64,000 nucleotides of DNA from Muribaculaceae bacterium (GTDB lineage: Bacteria; Bacteroidota; Bacteroidia; Bacteroidales; Muribaculaceae): positions 39,323-103,322 of the forward strand of contig VSPD01000005.1 in NCBI GenBank assembly GCA_009775125.1. Direction: 5' to 3'. A program made the position numbers and the translations under genes. How positions within the stretch are numbered: position 1 is the stretch's first letter; each line of letters starts with the position of its first letter. Below are positions 42,836 to 52,616 of this stretch, piece by piece. The notes beneath the pieces are model-generated. The model was not told the origin of the DNA. It made no database searches and was given only the letters and a program-made list of their open reading frames with translations.

Positions 42836-43833
42836 AAACGACGCGATTTCTGAAACTTATAGCCGTGGCTTCCCTCGCAATAGCGATGGGAAGCTGCGTG
42901 CATCCTGAAAAAAAGACCAACACCTCCACTTCGGGGTCGTCGACCTTGTTCTGTGACAATTCGTTCGAAAACATCATGGAGCAGGAAATCGACGTGTTTG
43001 AATACATATATCCCGAAGCGCATGTGCTGGCCCGATACGGCACCGAAGCCGAGGCTCTCGACTCGCTCATGTCGCTCAACACGCGCACCATCGTTATCCC
43101 CCGCGACCTCACCCAGGCCGAGGTAAAGCGGCTTAAAGACAAGAGGCGCACCCCGCGCTCGTCGCGCATTGCCGTCGATGCCGTGGCCCTTGTTGTGAAC
43201 CCTGCCAACCCCGCCGACGCCATGTCGCTGCGCGAGGTGGGCGAGATTCTTTCCGGCGAAATCAAGACATGGCAAGACCTCCATCCCGACTATCCAGACA
43301 AGCCAATAGCCATCGTGTTCGACGATGCCGGCTCGTCGATGGTGAAATACATGCGCGACTCCCTTATCAACGGCAAGGAACTCGGGCCTAACGTATATGC
43401 GCAAGGCTCTATCGCAGGCGTGCTCGACGCCGTGAAAAAAGACCGCTCGGCAATCGGAGTAATCGGCGTGAGCTGGCTCACCACCGACCTGCGCAAAATC
43501 GAGTCGGTCGACTCTATCGCAGCGGAAGTGACCGATGAGACCGCCGCCGTAAAAATGGACGACATCAACGCCCGCGTAGAAGGCTCCGGCGTGAAAGTGC
43601 TCGCCCTGATGCGCAACGACGACCGCCGCGCCTATCGTCCCTATCAGCAAAACATCTACGATGGTTCCTATCCCCTCACCCGCTCAATCTACATGATTAC
43701 GCTCGCCCATTCCGGAAGCCCTGCCGGAGGATTCTATTCCTTCGTCACCTCTTATTCCGGCCAGAAAATAATCATGAAGACCGGCGTTCTTCCCGCACGT
43801 ATGCAAATAAATGTGGTGGAACTCATCGACTAA
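42832..43833 (+). CDS. PstS-like phosphate-binding-type lipoprotein
   Basis: 333 aa. Signal with lipobox MGSC (Cys22). The PBP-like domain begins STLFCDNSFENIMEQEIDVFEYIYPEAHVLARY. The segment AVDAVALVVNPANPADAMSLREVGEILSGEIKTWQDL and the DDAGSSMVKYMRDS region are typical of PstS/SBP2-type phosphate-binding proteins, though no ABC transporter genes follow. In Bacteroidales this family sits near TonB/ExbBD and TPR genes; here the TPR protein follows. The overlap with the upstream membrane protein gene points to a joint role. Ligand unproven. Confidence 0.82.
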   Translation: MKTTRFLKLIAVASLAIAMGSCVHPEKKTNTSTSGSSTLFCDNSFENIMEQEIDVFEYIYPEAHVLARYGTEAEALDSLMSLNTRTIVIPRDLTQAEVKRLKDKRRTPRSSRIAVDAVALVVNPANPADAMSLREVGEILSGEIKTWQDLHPDYPDKPIAIVFDDAGSSMVKYMRDSLINGKELGPNVYAQGSIAGVLDAVKKDRSAIGVIGVSWLTTDLRKIESVDSIAAEVTDETAAVKMDDINARVEGSGVKVLALMRNDDRRAYRPYQQNIYDGSYPLTRSIYMITLAHSGSPAGGFYSFVTSYSGQKIIMKTGVLPARMQINVVELID

Positions 43834-43905
43834 TATTTCGAAACCGACAAAAACAATCAAAAAATAAATAAAAACAAATAATAAACCAATTTCACCTCTA
43901 CTGAC

Positions 43906-45522
43906 ATGAAATGTAAGTATCTGATTCCCCTGATGCTCGGTGTGGCTTTCTCGGCCGCAGCCGACGGATACCAAGACGGTATTGAGTACTACAAGGCCGG
44001 ACAGTATGATAATGCCGCTGAAATACTCCAGCGCACACTCAACGATCCCGGCACCGACAAGGCCCTCGCCTACTACTACATAGGCCAGACCGCCCTTGCC
44101 CACGGCGACAAGGCAGCTGCACAAGCCGCTTTTAAAAACGGTGTGGCCGCAAATGCCGAAAACCCCTACAACTATGTAGGCCTCGGCGCTATCGACCTGC
44201 TCAACGGAGCAAAATCGGCCGCCGAAGACAATTTCAAACTTGCCCAGAAATATGGCAAGAAAAACAATGAAATCACTGTCGACATTGCCCGCGCCTACTA
44301 CAAAGCCGACCCCGTGGCTTATGCTAAGGAAATTGAAAAATTCCTCGCCAAAGCTCACAAAGACTCCAAACACGCCGAACCCGCCATCTACATCCTCGAA
44401 GGTGACATGCTCTTCGACCAGAAAGACCTCGGCGGCGCAGCCGGCAAATACGAAATGGCCACAACCTACGACCTCGACAACCCCGAAGGCTACGTAAAAT
44501 ATGCCAACGCATACATCGGCGTAAACCCCCAGTACTCTGTTTCCAAACTCGAAGAACTCCTTGCCAAGCAGCCCAACTCGGCACTTGCTCAACGCGAACT
44601 CGCTGAAAAATACTACGAGACTTCGCAGTGGACGAAAGCCGCCCAGCAATATGGCAACTACATCCAGAACCCCAACCACTTCCCCGCCGACAAATCGCGC
44701 TACTCAGTGCTTCTCTACGCCAACAGCGAATATCAGAAATCGCTTGATGTAGCCCGCGAACTTCTCGCCCAGACCCCCAACGACTTCCAGATGCTCCGTA
44801 TCGAGCTCCTCGACCTCGCAGCTCTCGACCAGAACGAAGAAGCAGTGAAAGCAGCCGAGAAATTCTTTGCCGTAACCCCCACCCCTCCCGCAAAATTCCA
44901 GCCCAACGACTACACCACATATGCCGATGTGCTCGAAAAATTAGGACAGGATTCCGTAGCCCTCATCCAATATCAGGCTGCCGTGAACCTCGACCCCACC
45001 CGTCCCGACAACTACAAGTCGCTTTCCAACGCCTACACCAAGGCCGGTAAATACCAGGAAGCAGCCGAAGCGTTCGACCAGTATATCGCCCACAGCGACA
45101 GCCCCTCGCTCACCGACTATCTCCAGGCATCCGGCCGTTGGCTCAACGCCGCCAACCGCTCGGAAGGCGACCAGCAGAAAGCCGATGCCGACCGTGGCCT
45201 CGAAGCAATCAACAAGGTTATCGCCGGCACATCGGAAGTAATGCCCGAATACCTCCAGCGTCGCGGCCGCTTCTTCCTCGCAAAAGGCGGCAACGATATG
45301 GCCAACCCCTCGAAAGAAACATTCGACGCCTACACCGAAGTGCTTGCCATGCTCGACAGCGACCCCGCCAACGCCGACGCTGCCAACCCCAAAAACAAGC
45401 TCAACCTCTACAAAGAGACATACCTCATCCTCGGCAACTACTACAAGGCCCAAGGCGACACCGAGAAGACAAACGAAATGTACGCCGGCTTCGACCGCGT
45501 AAACTCGCTCCTCGCCCAATAA
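43906..45522 (+). CDS. periplasmic TPR-repeat protein
   Basis: 538 aa with a signal peptide (about 1-18, FSAAAD). At least ten tetratricopeptide units follow, from GIEYYKAGQYDNAAEILQRTL (about 25) to the C-terminus; typical ones are ALAYYYIGQTALAHGDKAAAQAAFKNG and NYKSLSNAYTKAGKYQEAAEAFDQYI. No catalytic domain. It lies 72 bp after the PstS-like gene. Likely a periplasmic scaffold. A strong terminator follows. Confidence 0.9.
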   Translation: MKCKYLIPLMLGVAFSAAADGYQDGIEYYKAGQYDNAAEILQRTLNDPGTDKALAYYYIGQTALAHGDKAAAQAAFKNGVAANAENPYNYVGLGAIDLLNGAKSAAEDNFKLAQKYGKKNNEITVDIARAYYKADPVAYAKEIEKFLAKAHKDSKHAEPAIYILEGDMLFDQKDLGGAAGKYEMATTYDLDNPEGYVKYANAYIGVNPQYSVSKLEELLAKQPNSALAQRELAEKYYETSQWTKAAQQYGNYIQNPNHFPADKSRYSVLLYANSEYQKSLDVARELLAQTPNDFQMLRIELLDLAALDQNEEAVKAAEKFFAVTPTPPAKFQPNDYTTYADVLEKLGQDSVALIQYQAAVNLDPTRPDNYKSLSNAYTKAGKYQEAAEAFDQYIAHSDSPSLTDYLQASGRWLNAANRSEGDQQKADADRGLEAINKVIAGTSEVMPEYLQRRGRFFLAKGGNDMANPSKETFDAYTEVLAMLDSDPANADAANPKNKLNLYKETYLILGNYYKAQGDTEKTNEMYAGFDRVNSLLAQ

Positions 45523-45544
45523 TCCCCGACCCCCACTTCCCAAA

Positions 45545-45582
45545 AGCGGGGCCTGCCACGGCAGGCCCCGCTATATTTTTTT
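45545..45582 (+). terminator. strong Rho-independent terminator
   Basis: Arm AGCGGGGCCTGCC (45545-45557) pairs with 45560-45572, nearly perfect with a minimal loop, followed by TATATTTTTTTGC. It ends the PstS-like/TPR transcript. Confidence 0.85.
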
Positions 45583-45675
45583 GCAGTATATGAATTATTT
45601 CATAATTTTGCACTCAAATTCTAAAACACAACTATCGCATATATACATCCGATAAACAATGCGCCCCGACATAAT

Positions 45676-45734
45676 CACGGCGAAGCCGTGGCTCCTTGGG
45701 TAACCCCGTATGGAGGCAAAGCCGACATGCGGGG
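45676..45734. repeat. REP-like hairpins in the gap before the secreted protein gene
   Basis: CACGGC-GAA-GCCGTG at 45676-45690 and a GTAACCCCG-headed hairpin at 45700-45734 (CCCCGTAT pairing with ATGCGGGG). The rest of the 45583-45860 gap holds no gene. The GTAA-CCCC head resembles that at 51908. Confidence 0.65.
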
Positions 45735-45860
45735 TAAAACAGATGGATGTCAATCGCGGTATTGGAGCGGAGCCTGTCGGAGCGTTCTACAATTCCCTTA
45801 CGCAACCGTGCCGAACTTGCAAGATTTAAATTCTAAACAAATAGAAATATTTATCACATT

Positions 45861-46496
45861 ATGAAAAAATTTATAACTATTCTGGCCGCGGCTCTTGTAT
45901 CTTGCGGAGCTTTCGCCGCTTACGCCGCCGAAGGCAACGTAAATGTGGAGAAGAAAGAACTGGCTCCCGGCAAGAAAAGCCACGACAACGTGCGCGACTT
46001 CAAGGCCAACGCCACATCGGGCGGCGAAGTGATTCTCGACGAGACATTCTCATTCTGCAAAGGATCGGAAAGCGCACCCATCGCCATCGAGGTCGACGAC
46101 AACATGGTGGCTCCGGCCGAGATGATGGGCGGCAAGGAAGGCTTCGGCGGCGAAGGCCTCAAACAAGCCAACGGCGCCATTTTCGTAGGCTTCGAGATTG
46201 GCGACGGCTTCCTGCAAACTCCCGAATTTTTCGACACCGACGCCGTCACCGTCGAATTTGAGGTGAAACCGGCATCAAAAATCAACGGCACCGACGACCT
46301 CGTGATCATGGCCGGAAACACCGACGAAGAATACATGGCCGACGGCACCGCCGTGCGCCTCGTTCCCGGCAAATGGACGAAAGGCTCCGTGCGCCTCGAC
46401 ACCTCCTCCGTAGCCTCCGGCGACCCCATCGTGGTTCAATTCTCCGCCATGTACGAAGCCGACATCCTCCTCCGCAACATCCGCATCACAAAATAA
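45861..46496 (+). CDS. secreted protein, function unknown
   Basis: 211 aa with a signal peptide (about 1-23, FAAYAAE). The mature part (about 25-211) is acidic and probably all-beta: TSGGEVILDETFSFCKGSESAPIAIEVDD and the end ADILLRNIRITK suggest a jelly-roll or carbohydrate-binding-like domain. No motif identifies a function. The TPR-HTH regulator gene starts 17 bp after its stop, so the two may be cotranscribed. Confidence 0.75.
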   Translation: MKKFITILAAALVSCGAFAAYAAEGNVNVEKKELAPGKKSHDNVRDFKANATSGGEVILDETFSFCKGSESAPIAIEVDDNMVAPAEMMGGKEGFGGEGLKQANGAIFVGFEIGDGFLQTPEFFDTDAVTVEFEVKPASKINGTDDLVIMAGNTDEEYMADGTAVRLVPGKWTKGSVRLDTSSVASGDPIVVQFSAMYEADILLRNIRITK

Positions 46497-46512
46497 ACAC
46501 TACTCCCAAAGG

Positions 46513-48156
46513 ATGCACGGCCGTACACTTATCTTATTATTACTCTCCATGATTCTGTATTCTTGCTCGGAAACAGACAAGAGTTTACAGAACGCGGAGA
46601 GTAAATTAATGGATAATCCCCAAGAAGCGTATGTCATACTCTCCGAGATGGACACACTATCGATGTCGGAGACGCAAAAAGCGCGCAGAGCTTTGCTGCT
46701 GGCTTATACAGCAGCGATTAATTCCGCGCCTGTCGACATGGCTCCAATGGATTTAGAACGGGCGGTCTGTGCTTTCGATGGAAAATGCACATCGGACGAA
46801 GTAAAATCACTCATTATCAAGTCGCTTTTCGCAAAAGCCGACAACAATCCGGTAATGCGCCTTGAAATATTGAAAGATGCCGAGTTTCTTGCCTTGCAAC
46901 TTGGCGACAGGCTGGATTTGGCATTTGTTTACCTCAATCTATCGAATGTATATTCCGATGGATTCAATGGAGTTGTCAGCGAGCATTATGCCAACAAGGC
47001 TTTATCTCTTTTCAACGAAGGAGGATACCGGAAACACAGCATTGATGCCCGTATGGCAATAGTAGGGGCATTAGTCGTCAAAAGGGACTATACTGCCGCG
47101 CTTGATTCCCTGCTGTCGATGAAAAGCAATGTGATGGCTTATTCCACCGACAGCTATAAACGCTATTTTCTCGACACACTCGCACGTACCCTCGATGAAA
47201 ACGGCAGAAGCGATGAGGCCATAGAACTATGGCACAGCATAATAGACATTAACAACGCTTCCGCCAATACACTCGCACACTTGGCAAGGGCTTACATACA
47301 TAACGGCCGGCTTGACAGTGCCGAAATCATAATAAACAAGGCTATTGCGGTTCCTCACAACAATGCCGATGAATTTCTTTGCCGAAATGTGCAATATGAT
47401 ATAGCCGAACGCCTCGGTCGAAAATCAGAATTGCCTCTTATCGACAGCCTGCGCAACCGGGCTGCAAATATCGACTACGACAGACGCAAGATAGCCGAGT
47501 CCAGTCTTGCGTTAAATAAAAAATATGATTCAGCGACACAATCAGCCTGGAACGAAATACAGAAAAACAAGCAACAACGGATTATTCTTATATCCGTTTT
47601 CGCTGTCTTTTCGCTTTTAATGCTCGGCGGTATTCTTTTCTACCGGAAGAAGAATCAACTGTTAAGGATTGAGCATGAAAACAATCTGCTTCGGCTTCGA
47701 AATATCGAGAATAATCTTTTTGCAGAAGAACGGCAAAGAAGTGAAACTGCGGAAAAAGTATCAATGCTGTTTAAATCCCGTTTTAACACAATCGACCGCC
47801 TTGCCACAGCATATTTCGAATGTCGAGCTACGGGACAAGAGCAAAAACGTCTTTTCGCCGAGACAAAATCAGCAATAGACGCGTTTTGCTCCGACTCATC
47901 CATTCACGAATTGGAAGAAATAGTAAATACCGCCAACGACAACCTTATGTCGCGCTTCGACGAAGACTATCCCCGACTTTCGGTGTCGCAACGCAAACTT
48001 GCGCTTTACATATTCTGCGGATTGTCGCTGCAATCGATAAGTATTTTTCAAGGGGCCGATTTGCGCAACATCTACGTGTATAAATCTCGGCTCAAAGCCA
48101 CTATTTCTAAAAGCAGTTCATCTCGAAAAGACCTTTACCTGTCCTATTTCAATTAA
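46513..48156 (+). CDS. membrane-anchored TPR sensor with C-terminal helix-turn-helix (one-component regulator)
   Basis: 547 aa. N-terminal signal/lipobox-like segment LYSCSETDK (Cys18), a TPR-rich extracytoplasmic region (about 25-330), one membrane helix (about 357-376, IILISVFAVFSLLMLGGILF), a coiled coil (about 380-420, LLRIEHENNLLRLRNIENNLFAEE) and a C-terminal helical domain (about 490-545, LSVSQRKLALYIFCGLSLQSISIFQGADLRNIYVYKSRLKATI) that resembles a LuxR-type HTH. The layout is that of the Bacteroidales TPR-TM-HTH regulators, so it may link envelope state to transcription. Codon use is more AT-rich than upstream genes. Its downstream neighbour is an M16 peptidase. Confidence 0.8.
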   Translation: MHGRTLILLLLSMILYSCSETDKSLQNAESKLMDNPQEAYVILSEMDTLSMSETQKARRALLLAYTAAINSAPVDMAPMDLERAVCAFDGKCTSDEVKSLIIKSLFAKADNNPVMRLEILKDAEFLALQLGDRLDLAFVYLNLSNVYSDGFNGVVSEHYANKALSLFNEGGYRKHSIDARMAIVGALVVKRDYTAALDSLLSMKSNVMAYSTDSYKRYFLDTLARTLDENGRSDEAIELWHSIIDINNASANTLAHLARAYIHNGRLDSAEIIINKAIAVPHNNADEFLCRNVQYDIAERLGRKSELPLIDSLRNRAANIDYDRRKIAESSLALNKKYDSATQSAWNEIQKNKQQRIILISVFAVFSLLMLGGILFYRKKNQLLRIEHENNLLRLRNIENNLFAEERQRSETAEKVSMLFKSRFNTIDRLATAYFECRATGQEQKRLFAETKSAIDAFCSDSSIHELEEIVNTANDNLMSRFDEDYPRLSVSQRKLALYIFCGLSLQSISIFQGADLRNIYVYKSRLKATISKSSSSRKDLYLSYFN

Positions 48157-48295
48157 TCCGCCCGATATGTCGGACGATGTTAGATTATTTTGACAGACAG
48201 TATTATAAATCAATTAGTTAGAACAACATTTGTAATATCATGTAGTTGCGACATATCACATTGTTTGCGAAATTTGCAAACAAAATTCAAGCGAT

Positions 48296-51100
48296 ATGTT
48301 AAAACGATTACTTACATTGGCTCTGATGCTTGCGAGCGTCTGTATCGCCAACTCGCAGCAACCGCTGCCCCTCAACCCGGAAGTGAAACATGGCGTGCTG
48401 CCAAACGGGCTTACCTATTATATCCTTCATAACGAGCATCCGCAAAACCGTGCCAATTTCTATATAGCGCAAAAAGTAGGCTCCGCTCTCGAAACACCCG
48501 AACAGTATGGCCTTGCCCACTTTCTCGAGCATATGGCTTTTAACGGCACAAGGCATTACCCCGGCAACTCGATGTTGCGCTACCTCGAATCAAAGGGCAT
48601 TCGTTTTGGCGAGGACGTGAACGCATATACCGATTATGAAGAAACGGTTTACAACATCGATAACGTGCCCACCACAAATGTCGCGCTCATGGACAGCGTC
48701 CTCCTGTGCCTGCGGGATTGGAGTTGCGACCTTCTTCTTGAAGATGAAGAGATAGATGCCGAGCGCAAAGTTATTCAGGAAGAATGGCGCATGAGAAATG
48801 ACCCGAGACATAGATTCCGCGTGGCCATGGCTCCCGTAATTTTCACCGAACCACAGTATCAGCTTACGCTTATCGGCACCATGGATGTGGTTATGAACTT
48901 CCCGTACAGTGCCTTGCGCGACTATTACCACAAATGGTATCGTCCCGACCAACAAGGGATAATCATTGTCGGCGATTTCGATGCCGAGGAAATGGAACGC
49001 AAAGTTATAGACACCTTCTCCGATATAAAGATGCCGGAAAATGCCGCCTCGCGCGAATATGTCCACGTAAGCGATAATGAAACCCCGCTTTTCTTCGCGT
49101 TTGAAGACCCGGAACTCAATACCGGACGCGTCGACTTTCAAATAAAATTTGACAAAATTCCTCTGGAATATCAGAATACAGACATAGCGTTTATCAACAC
49201 CATTGTACAGGATATAATGGCAGCCATGATAAACAACCGCCTTTACGAGCACAAACAGGAATCCGATTGCCGCTACGCCGATGCGGGCGTGTATTTTGCG
49301 GATATGTACCCCTCCAAGACAAAAGCCGTATTCAATGTGGCCGTTATTGCCAAAGATGACGAGATGGATGGCTTTGAAGACGCTTTTGCGATAGTGGTAC
49401 GCGCCTGTCGCACCGGTTTCACCCAATCGGAACTAGACCGCGTCATTGCCGATTTGCAGGCCGATTACGACCGCAGATACAACGAGCGTAACAACACAAA
49501 CACGTCTGTTGTGGCCCAAGAGCTAATCAATGCTTTCAAGGACTTCACTCCGGCAATGGGAATCGAGGCCGAACGGTCGTTCTTCAACAATTTCATCACT
49601 CAAATACCTCTTATGGCGTATAATCAGGCAATATCGCAAGCAATCACGCCCAACAATCAAGTGCTGCTCATTCAGCAGCAGAAAAAAGAAGGCAAGACCT
49701 TGCCAACACAAGATTCTGCCTTTGCTGTGGTCGACGATGTATTGGGCCGGAAATACGAGGCATATGTTGATGAAACCATCTCAGAACCGCTGATTGAGCA
49801 CCTCCCGGAAAAAGGGAAAATAACACGTTGCACGGCCGGAAAATTCGGAACGACAGAATTCACGCTCTCTAATGGAGCAAAGGCAATAGTCAAGCCAACC
49901 GATTACAAGGAAGATGAGATTCTGTTTCAAGCGTTTAAAAAAGGTGGTCTCTCCTCATATCCGGCCGATGAAGCCAATAATTTAATCCTAATAGGAAACG
50001 CGTTCCAATTATCCGACATGGGCAAATTTGACAGAAAAAAGCTGTCACGCTATCTCACCGGCAAGAATGTGGAATTCGGTTATGGCGTAGGTCAATTTTC
50101 AAATAACTTCAACGGTAGTTCGTCGGTGAAAGACCTCCCGACACTTATGGAATTAATCTATACCTCATTTACTAATATTCAAGGCAACGAAGAAGCCTAT
50201 GATAGTTTTGTGGCAAGAATTATGCCTCAGCTCGAAGCTGCCGAAAAATCTCCCGAATTTATCTTCGAACAGCATAAGACAAACGCCATCTATGGCAATA
50301 ACCCGATGACACAAGTTGCGACAGCTAATGTGATGCGAAAAGCCGATTACAATCAAATGTTGCGCCTTTACAAAGAATCGGTGACAAATCCGGCCGACTA
50401 CACTTTCATTTTCACGGGAAATGTCGACATTGACACATTAAAACCTCTCCTTGAACAGTATATAGCATCCATTCCTCAAACCGCTGCTACAAAGGAAGAA
50501 AAAGCACAAACCTCAATCGACAATCCAACCGGACAGATTGCCGATAACTTTACCCTCGAGATGTCGGCCCCCGCCGATTGGCTTTACGGACTTTACAGCG
50601 GAGACAATCTTGAAGCCACCATACAAAATGAAGTAAAAGTATCGCTTGTGGGCGACATCCTTGGCATCTTATACCATGATATATTGCGAGAGAAAGAAGG
50701 TGGAGTTTACAGTCCGCACGTATTGTCGACTTATAAAATTGGCACGGGAAAATGGAACCTTGTCTACTTTCTTCAAACCAACGGAGAGCAATCGCCAAGG
50801 ATGCTTCAACTGGCCGATGAATTATTTACCGGCTTGCTGATAGATGGCGCCACACCCGAGCAATTCAACCGCATGAAAAGCGCGATGCTTTCGCAATACG
50901 AAAATTCCATCCGCACAAATTCATACTGGCACAAAAACATCCAAATTCATGAATTGCTCGGTTACGACTTTATCACCGAACAACGAGCCGCCATCGAGAA
51001 CCTTACACTCGACAATTTCAATGCCTTCATGCGCACCCTCTACGACGGTAAAAACCGCATACAGGTAAACATGCACGGCATACCGACCGGAGAGCAATAA
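48296..51100 (+). CDS. M16 family zinc metallopeptidase (insulinase/PqqL type)
   Basis: 934 aa with a signal peptide (about 1-20, CIANSQ). The inverted zinc motif HFLEH (His75, Glu78, His79) lies in GLAHFLEHMAFNGTRHYPGNS, and the third ligand Glu is in EDEEIDAERKVIQEEW (about 154-169). The N-terminal active M16 half (about 30-260), two middle M16C domains and the inactive C-terminal half follow. These peptidases degrade unfolded or small peptides in the periplasm. It follows the TPR regulator by 139 bp and shares its more AT-rich codon use. Confidence 0.95.
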   Translation: MLKRLLTLALMLASVCIANSQQPLPLNPEVKHGVLPNGLTYYILHNEHPQNRANFYIAQKVGSALETPEQYGLAHFLEHMAFNGTRHYPGNSMLRYLESKGIRFGEDVNAYTDYEETVYNIDNVPTTNVALMDSVLLCLRDWSCDLLLEDEEIDAERKVIQEEWRMRNDPRHRFRVAMAPVIFTEPQYQLTLIGTMDVVMNFPYSALRDYYHKWYRPDQQGIIIVGDFDAEEMERKVIDTFSDIKMPENAASREYVHVSDNETPLFFAFEDPELNTGRVDFQIKFDKIPLEYQNTDIAFINTIVQDIMAAMINNRLYEHKQESDCRYADAGVYFADMYPSKTKAVFNVAVIAKDDEMDGFEDAFAIVVRACRTGFTQSELDRVIADLQADYDRRYNERNNTNTSVVAQELINAFKDFTPAMGIEAERSFFNNFITQIPLMAYNQAISQAITPNNQVLLIQQQKKEGKTLPTQDSAFAVVDDVLGRKYEAYVDETISEPLIEHLPEKGKITRCTAGKFGTTEFTLSNGAKAIVKPTDYKEDEILFQAFKKGGLSSYPADEANNLILIGNAFQLSDMGKFDRKKLSRYLTGKNVEFGYGVGQFSNNFNGSSSVKDLPTLMELIYTSFTNIQGNEEAYDSFVARIMPQLEAAEKSPEFIFEQHKTNAIYGNNPMTQVATANVMRKADYNQMLRLYKESVTNPADYTFIFTGNVDIDTLKPLLEQYIASIPQTAATKEEKAQTSIDNPTGQIADNFTLEMSAPADWLYGLYSGDNLEATIQNEVKVSLVGDILGILYHDILREKEGGVYSPHVLSTYKIGTGKWNLVYFLQTNGEQSPRMLQLADELFTGLLIDGATPEQFNRMKSAMLSQYENSIRTNSYWHKNIQIHELLGYDFITEQRAAIENLTLDNFNAFMRTLYDGKNRIQVNMHGIPTGEQ

Positions 51101-51122
51101 CGCCCGCCATCACACAGACATC

Positions 51123-51188
51123 AAACACACTTATTGCAGCACCCGAACATCAGGAGGCTGCAATAAGTGTGTTTTAACATTTTTTTGC
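51123..51188 (+). terminator. Rho-independent terminator
   Basis: Perfect 18-bp stem (51123-51140 with 51157-51174), 16-nt loop, followed by TAACATTTTTTTGC. It closes the M16 peptidase transcript. Confidence 0.88.
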
Positions 51189-51221
51189 ACTGATTATTCT
51201 ATTTTTATACATTATCGATAT

Positions 51222-51230
51222 TATATTTGC
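51222..51230 (+). promoter_or_regulatory. -7 promoter element
   Basis: TATATTTGC, 29 nt before the next ATG. No clear -33 TTTG. Confidence 0.5.
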
Positions 51231-51258
51231 ACAATAGTAAAAATAATTCGGTAGCTAT

Positions 51259-51828
51259 ATGAGATTTTTTTCGACATTCACTGCGATTATATTATTGGGG
51301 ATTATTAATCTTCACGCGTCAAATGACCAAGATTTAAAGCCGTCGATTATCGCCATTGAGAATCTATCTGTCATAAACGATGGCGATTATGCTTTTTATC
51401 TTACGTTTGACGTAAGATATTCAGGCGCCGATTACCTTACTGTCGAAATCGAGGAAGAATACGATACCACGCTTCGAAATTATAGCTTTGAACAACCGGA
51501 TTTCGCCCATGTAAAAACCGGAAATATCAGCAACCTATATTATAGTTGGGTTTATGTCACGGTCAAAAACGAATATGGTTTAGACATCAGGACATTGGAG
51601 TTTGCGCCATCATACGGCAACGCCGATATTGCCGGCACGCCATTATCGGCAATAACTACGGCTATTCAACTTTATGCCATCGACGGCCATATCGTTTTTG
51701 AGGGTACGCCCGCAGATTTTTCGGACAAAACATTTCAACCCGGCATATATATCAAAAAAGAAGTTTTGAACAATGGCTCGTCCAAAACCTCTAAAATATA
51801 CATTAAATCCGAAGATTTTTCACGTTAA
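51259..51828 (+). CDS. small secreted protein with sorting-type tail
   Basis: 189 aa with a signal peptide (about 1-20, LGIINLHAS). The centre (30-125) looks like a fibronectin/Ig-type beta domain (DYAFYLTFDVRYSGADYLTVEIEEE and YYSWVYVTVKNEYG). The tail is IQLYAIDGHIVFEGT...PGIYIKK...SKIYIKS, comparable with tails at 8717, 11245 and 24059. Function unknown. AT-rich composition like the two genes before it. Confidence 0.7.
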   Translation: MRFFSTFTAIILLGIINLHASNDQDLKPSIIAIENLSVINDGDYAFYLTFDVRYSGADYLTVEIEEEYDTTLRNYSFEQPDFAHVKTGNISNLYYSWVYVTVKNEYGLDIRTLEFAPSYGNADIAGTPLSAITTAIQLYAIDGHIVFEGTPADFSDKTFQPGIYIKKEVLNNGSSKTSKIYIKSEDFSR

Positions 51829-51881
51829 TTGCCGTGAATCAACCATTAAGTATATGACAAAAATGAATTAGTGTATTGAAA

Positions 51882-52084
51882 ATTGTCGCAGAGCGACAAT
51901 CTCTTAGGTAACCCCCGGCTTCAGCCGTGGGGGTATGAATATCTCAACGGACGGTGTGGCTGCGCCACACTCTTGCTTGTGCAGGCATATATAGAATGAG
52001 GCTCCGCCACACCGTGATTAGTGTCCTTGAATTTCCCCACGGCTGAAGCCGGGGGTTACCTGAATGACTGTGGCTCTGCCACAG
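51882..52084. repeat. cluster of REP-like hairpins between secreted protein and crcB genes
   Basis: Hairpins: ATTGTCGC-AGA-GCGACAAT (51882-51900), GTAACCCCCGGC-TTCA-GCCGTGGGGG (51908-51933), GTGTGGC-TGC-GCCACAC (51954-51970), an inverted relative at 52000-52013, the inverted partner of 51908-51933 (52035-52059, ending TTAC), and CTGTGGC-TCT-GCCACAG (52068-52084). The 51829-52219 gap holds no gene. Confidence 0.8.
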
Positions 52085-52219
52085 CAGAATTGCATACAAT
52101 ACATTAATTCTATTCTGAATGATACTTACTTAATCTCGATTAATGGACTATTGTCGGGAATTAATGTGGTGGTTTTTGCGGAATCTTTTTAATTCCCGAA
52201 ATTAACGGTTTTTATTGTG

Positions 52220-52588
52220 TTAGCCGATGCAGGCCATGCCGGCGTAGACGGCGGCGAGGCCGAGGACAACGGTGAGGACGAGGTAGAGGCCCCAGGTGAG
52301 GTATTTGCCTTCGCGCAGAAGTTTGAGCTGGTCGTGGCTGAACGAGGAGAAGGTGGTGAAGCCGCCGCAGAAGCCGGTGATGAGCAATGCCTTGACTTCC
52401 GCGTCCATCTCGTGGCGGCCCCACAGGCCGAAGAATATGCCGATAAGGAAACAGCCTACGATGTTGACGATGAAAGTGCCGGCGGGAAACGATCCGCTGA
52501 ACATGCGTTTGGCGGCCACGCCTGTGAGATATCTTCCGCAGGTGCCGAAAAATCCGCCAATGCCTGCTATTATCATTGATTCTATCAT
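52220..52588 (-). CDS. crcB: CrcB/Fluc fluoride channel, subunit 2 of tandem pair
   Basis: 122 aa with four membrane helices. Core motifs: GGFFGTCGRYLTGVAA, GTFIVNIVGCFLIGIFFG with the pore Asn, and GFCGGFTTFSSFSHDQLKL with the Phe/Thr pore lining. Fluc channels are dual-topology dimers that export fluoride passively. It lies 28 bp downstream of a second crcB gene, so homo- or heterodimers are possible. No fluoride riboswitch was recognised upstream. Confidence 0.93.
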   Translation of the reverse strand: MIESMIIAGIGGFFGTCGRYLTGVAAKRMFSGSFPAGTFIVNIVGCFLIGIFFGLWGRHEMDAEVKALLITGFCGGFTTFSSFSHDQLKLLREGKYLTWGLYLVLTVVLGLAAVYAGMACIG

Positions 52589-52616
52589 AATTGTGTCTTT
52601 TTGAGTTCAACAATTG

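Noticed and set aside
48190..48432. Small frame overlapping the start of the M16 peptidase
   Set aside because: Mostly within the peptidase gene in another frame and without a family signature.
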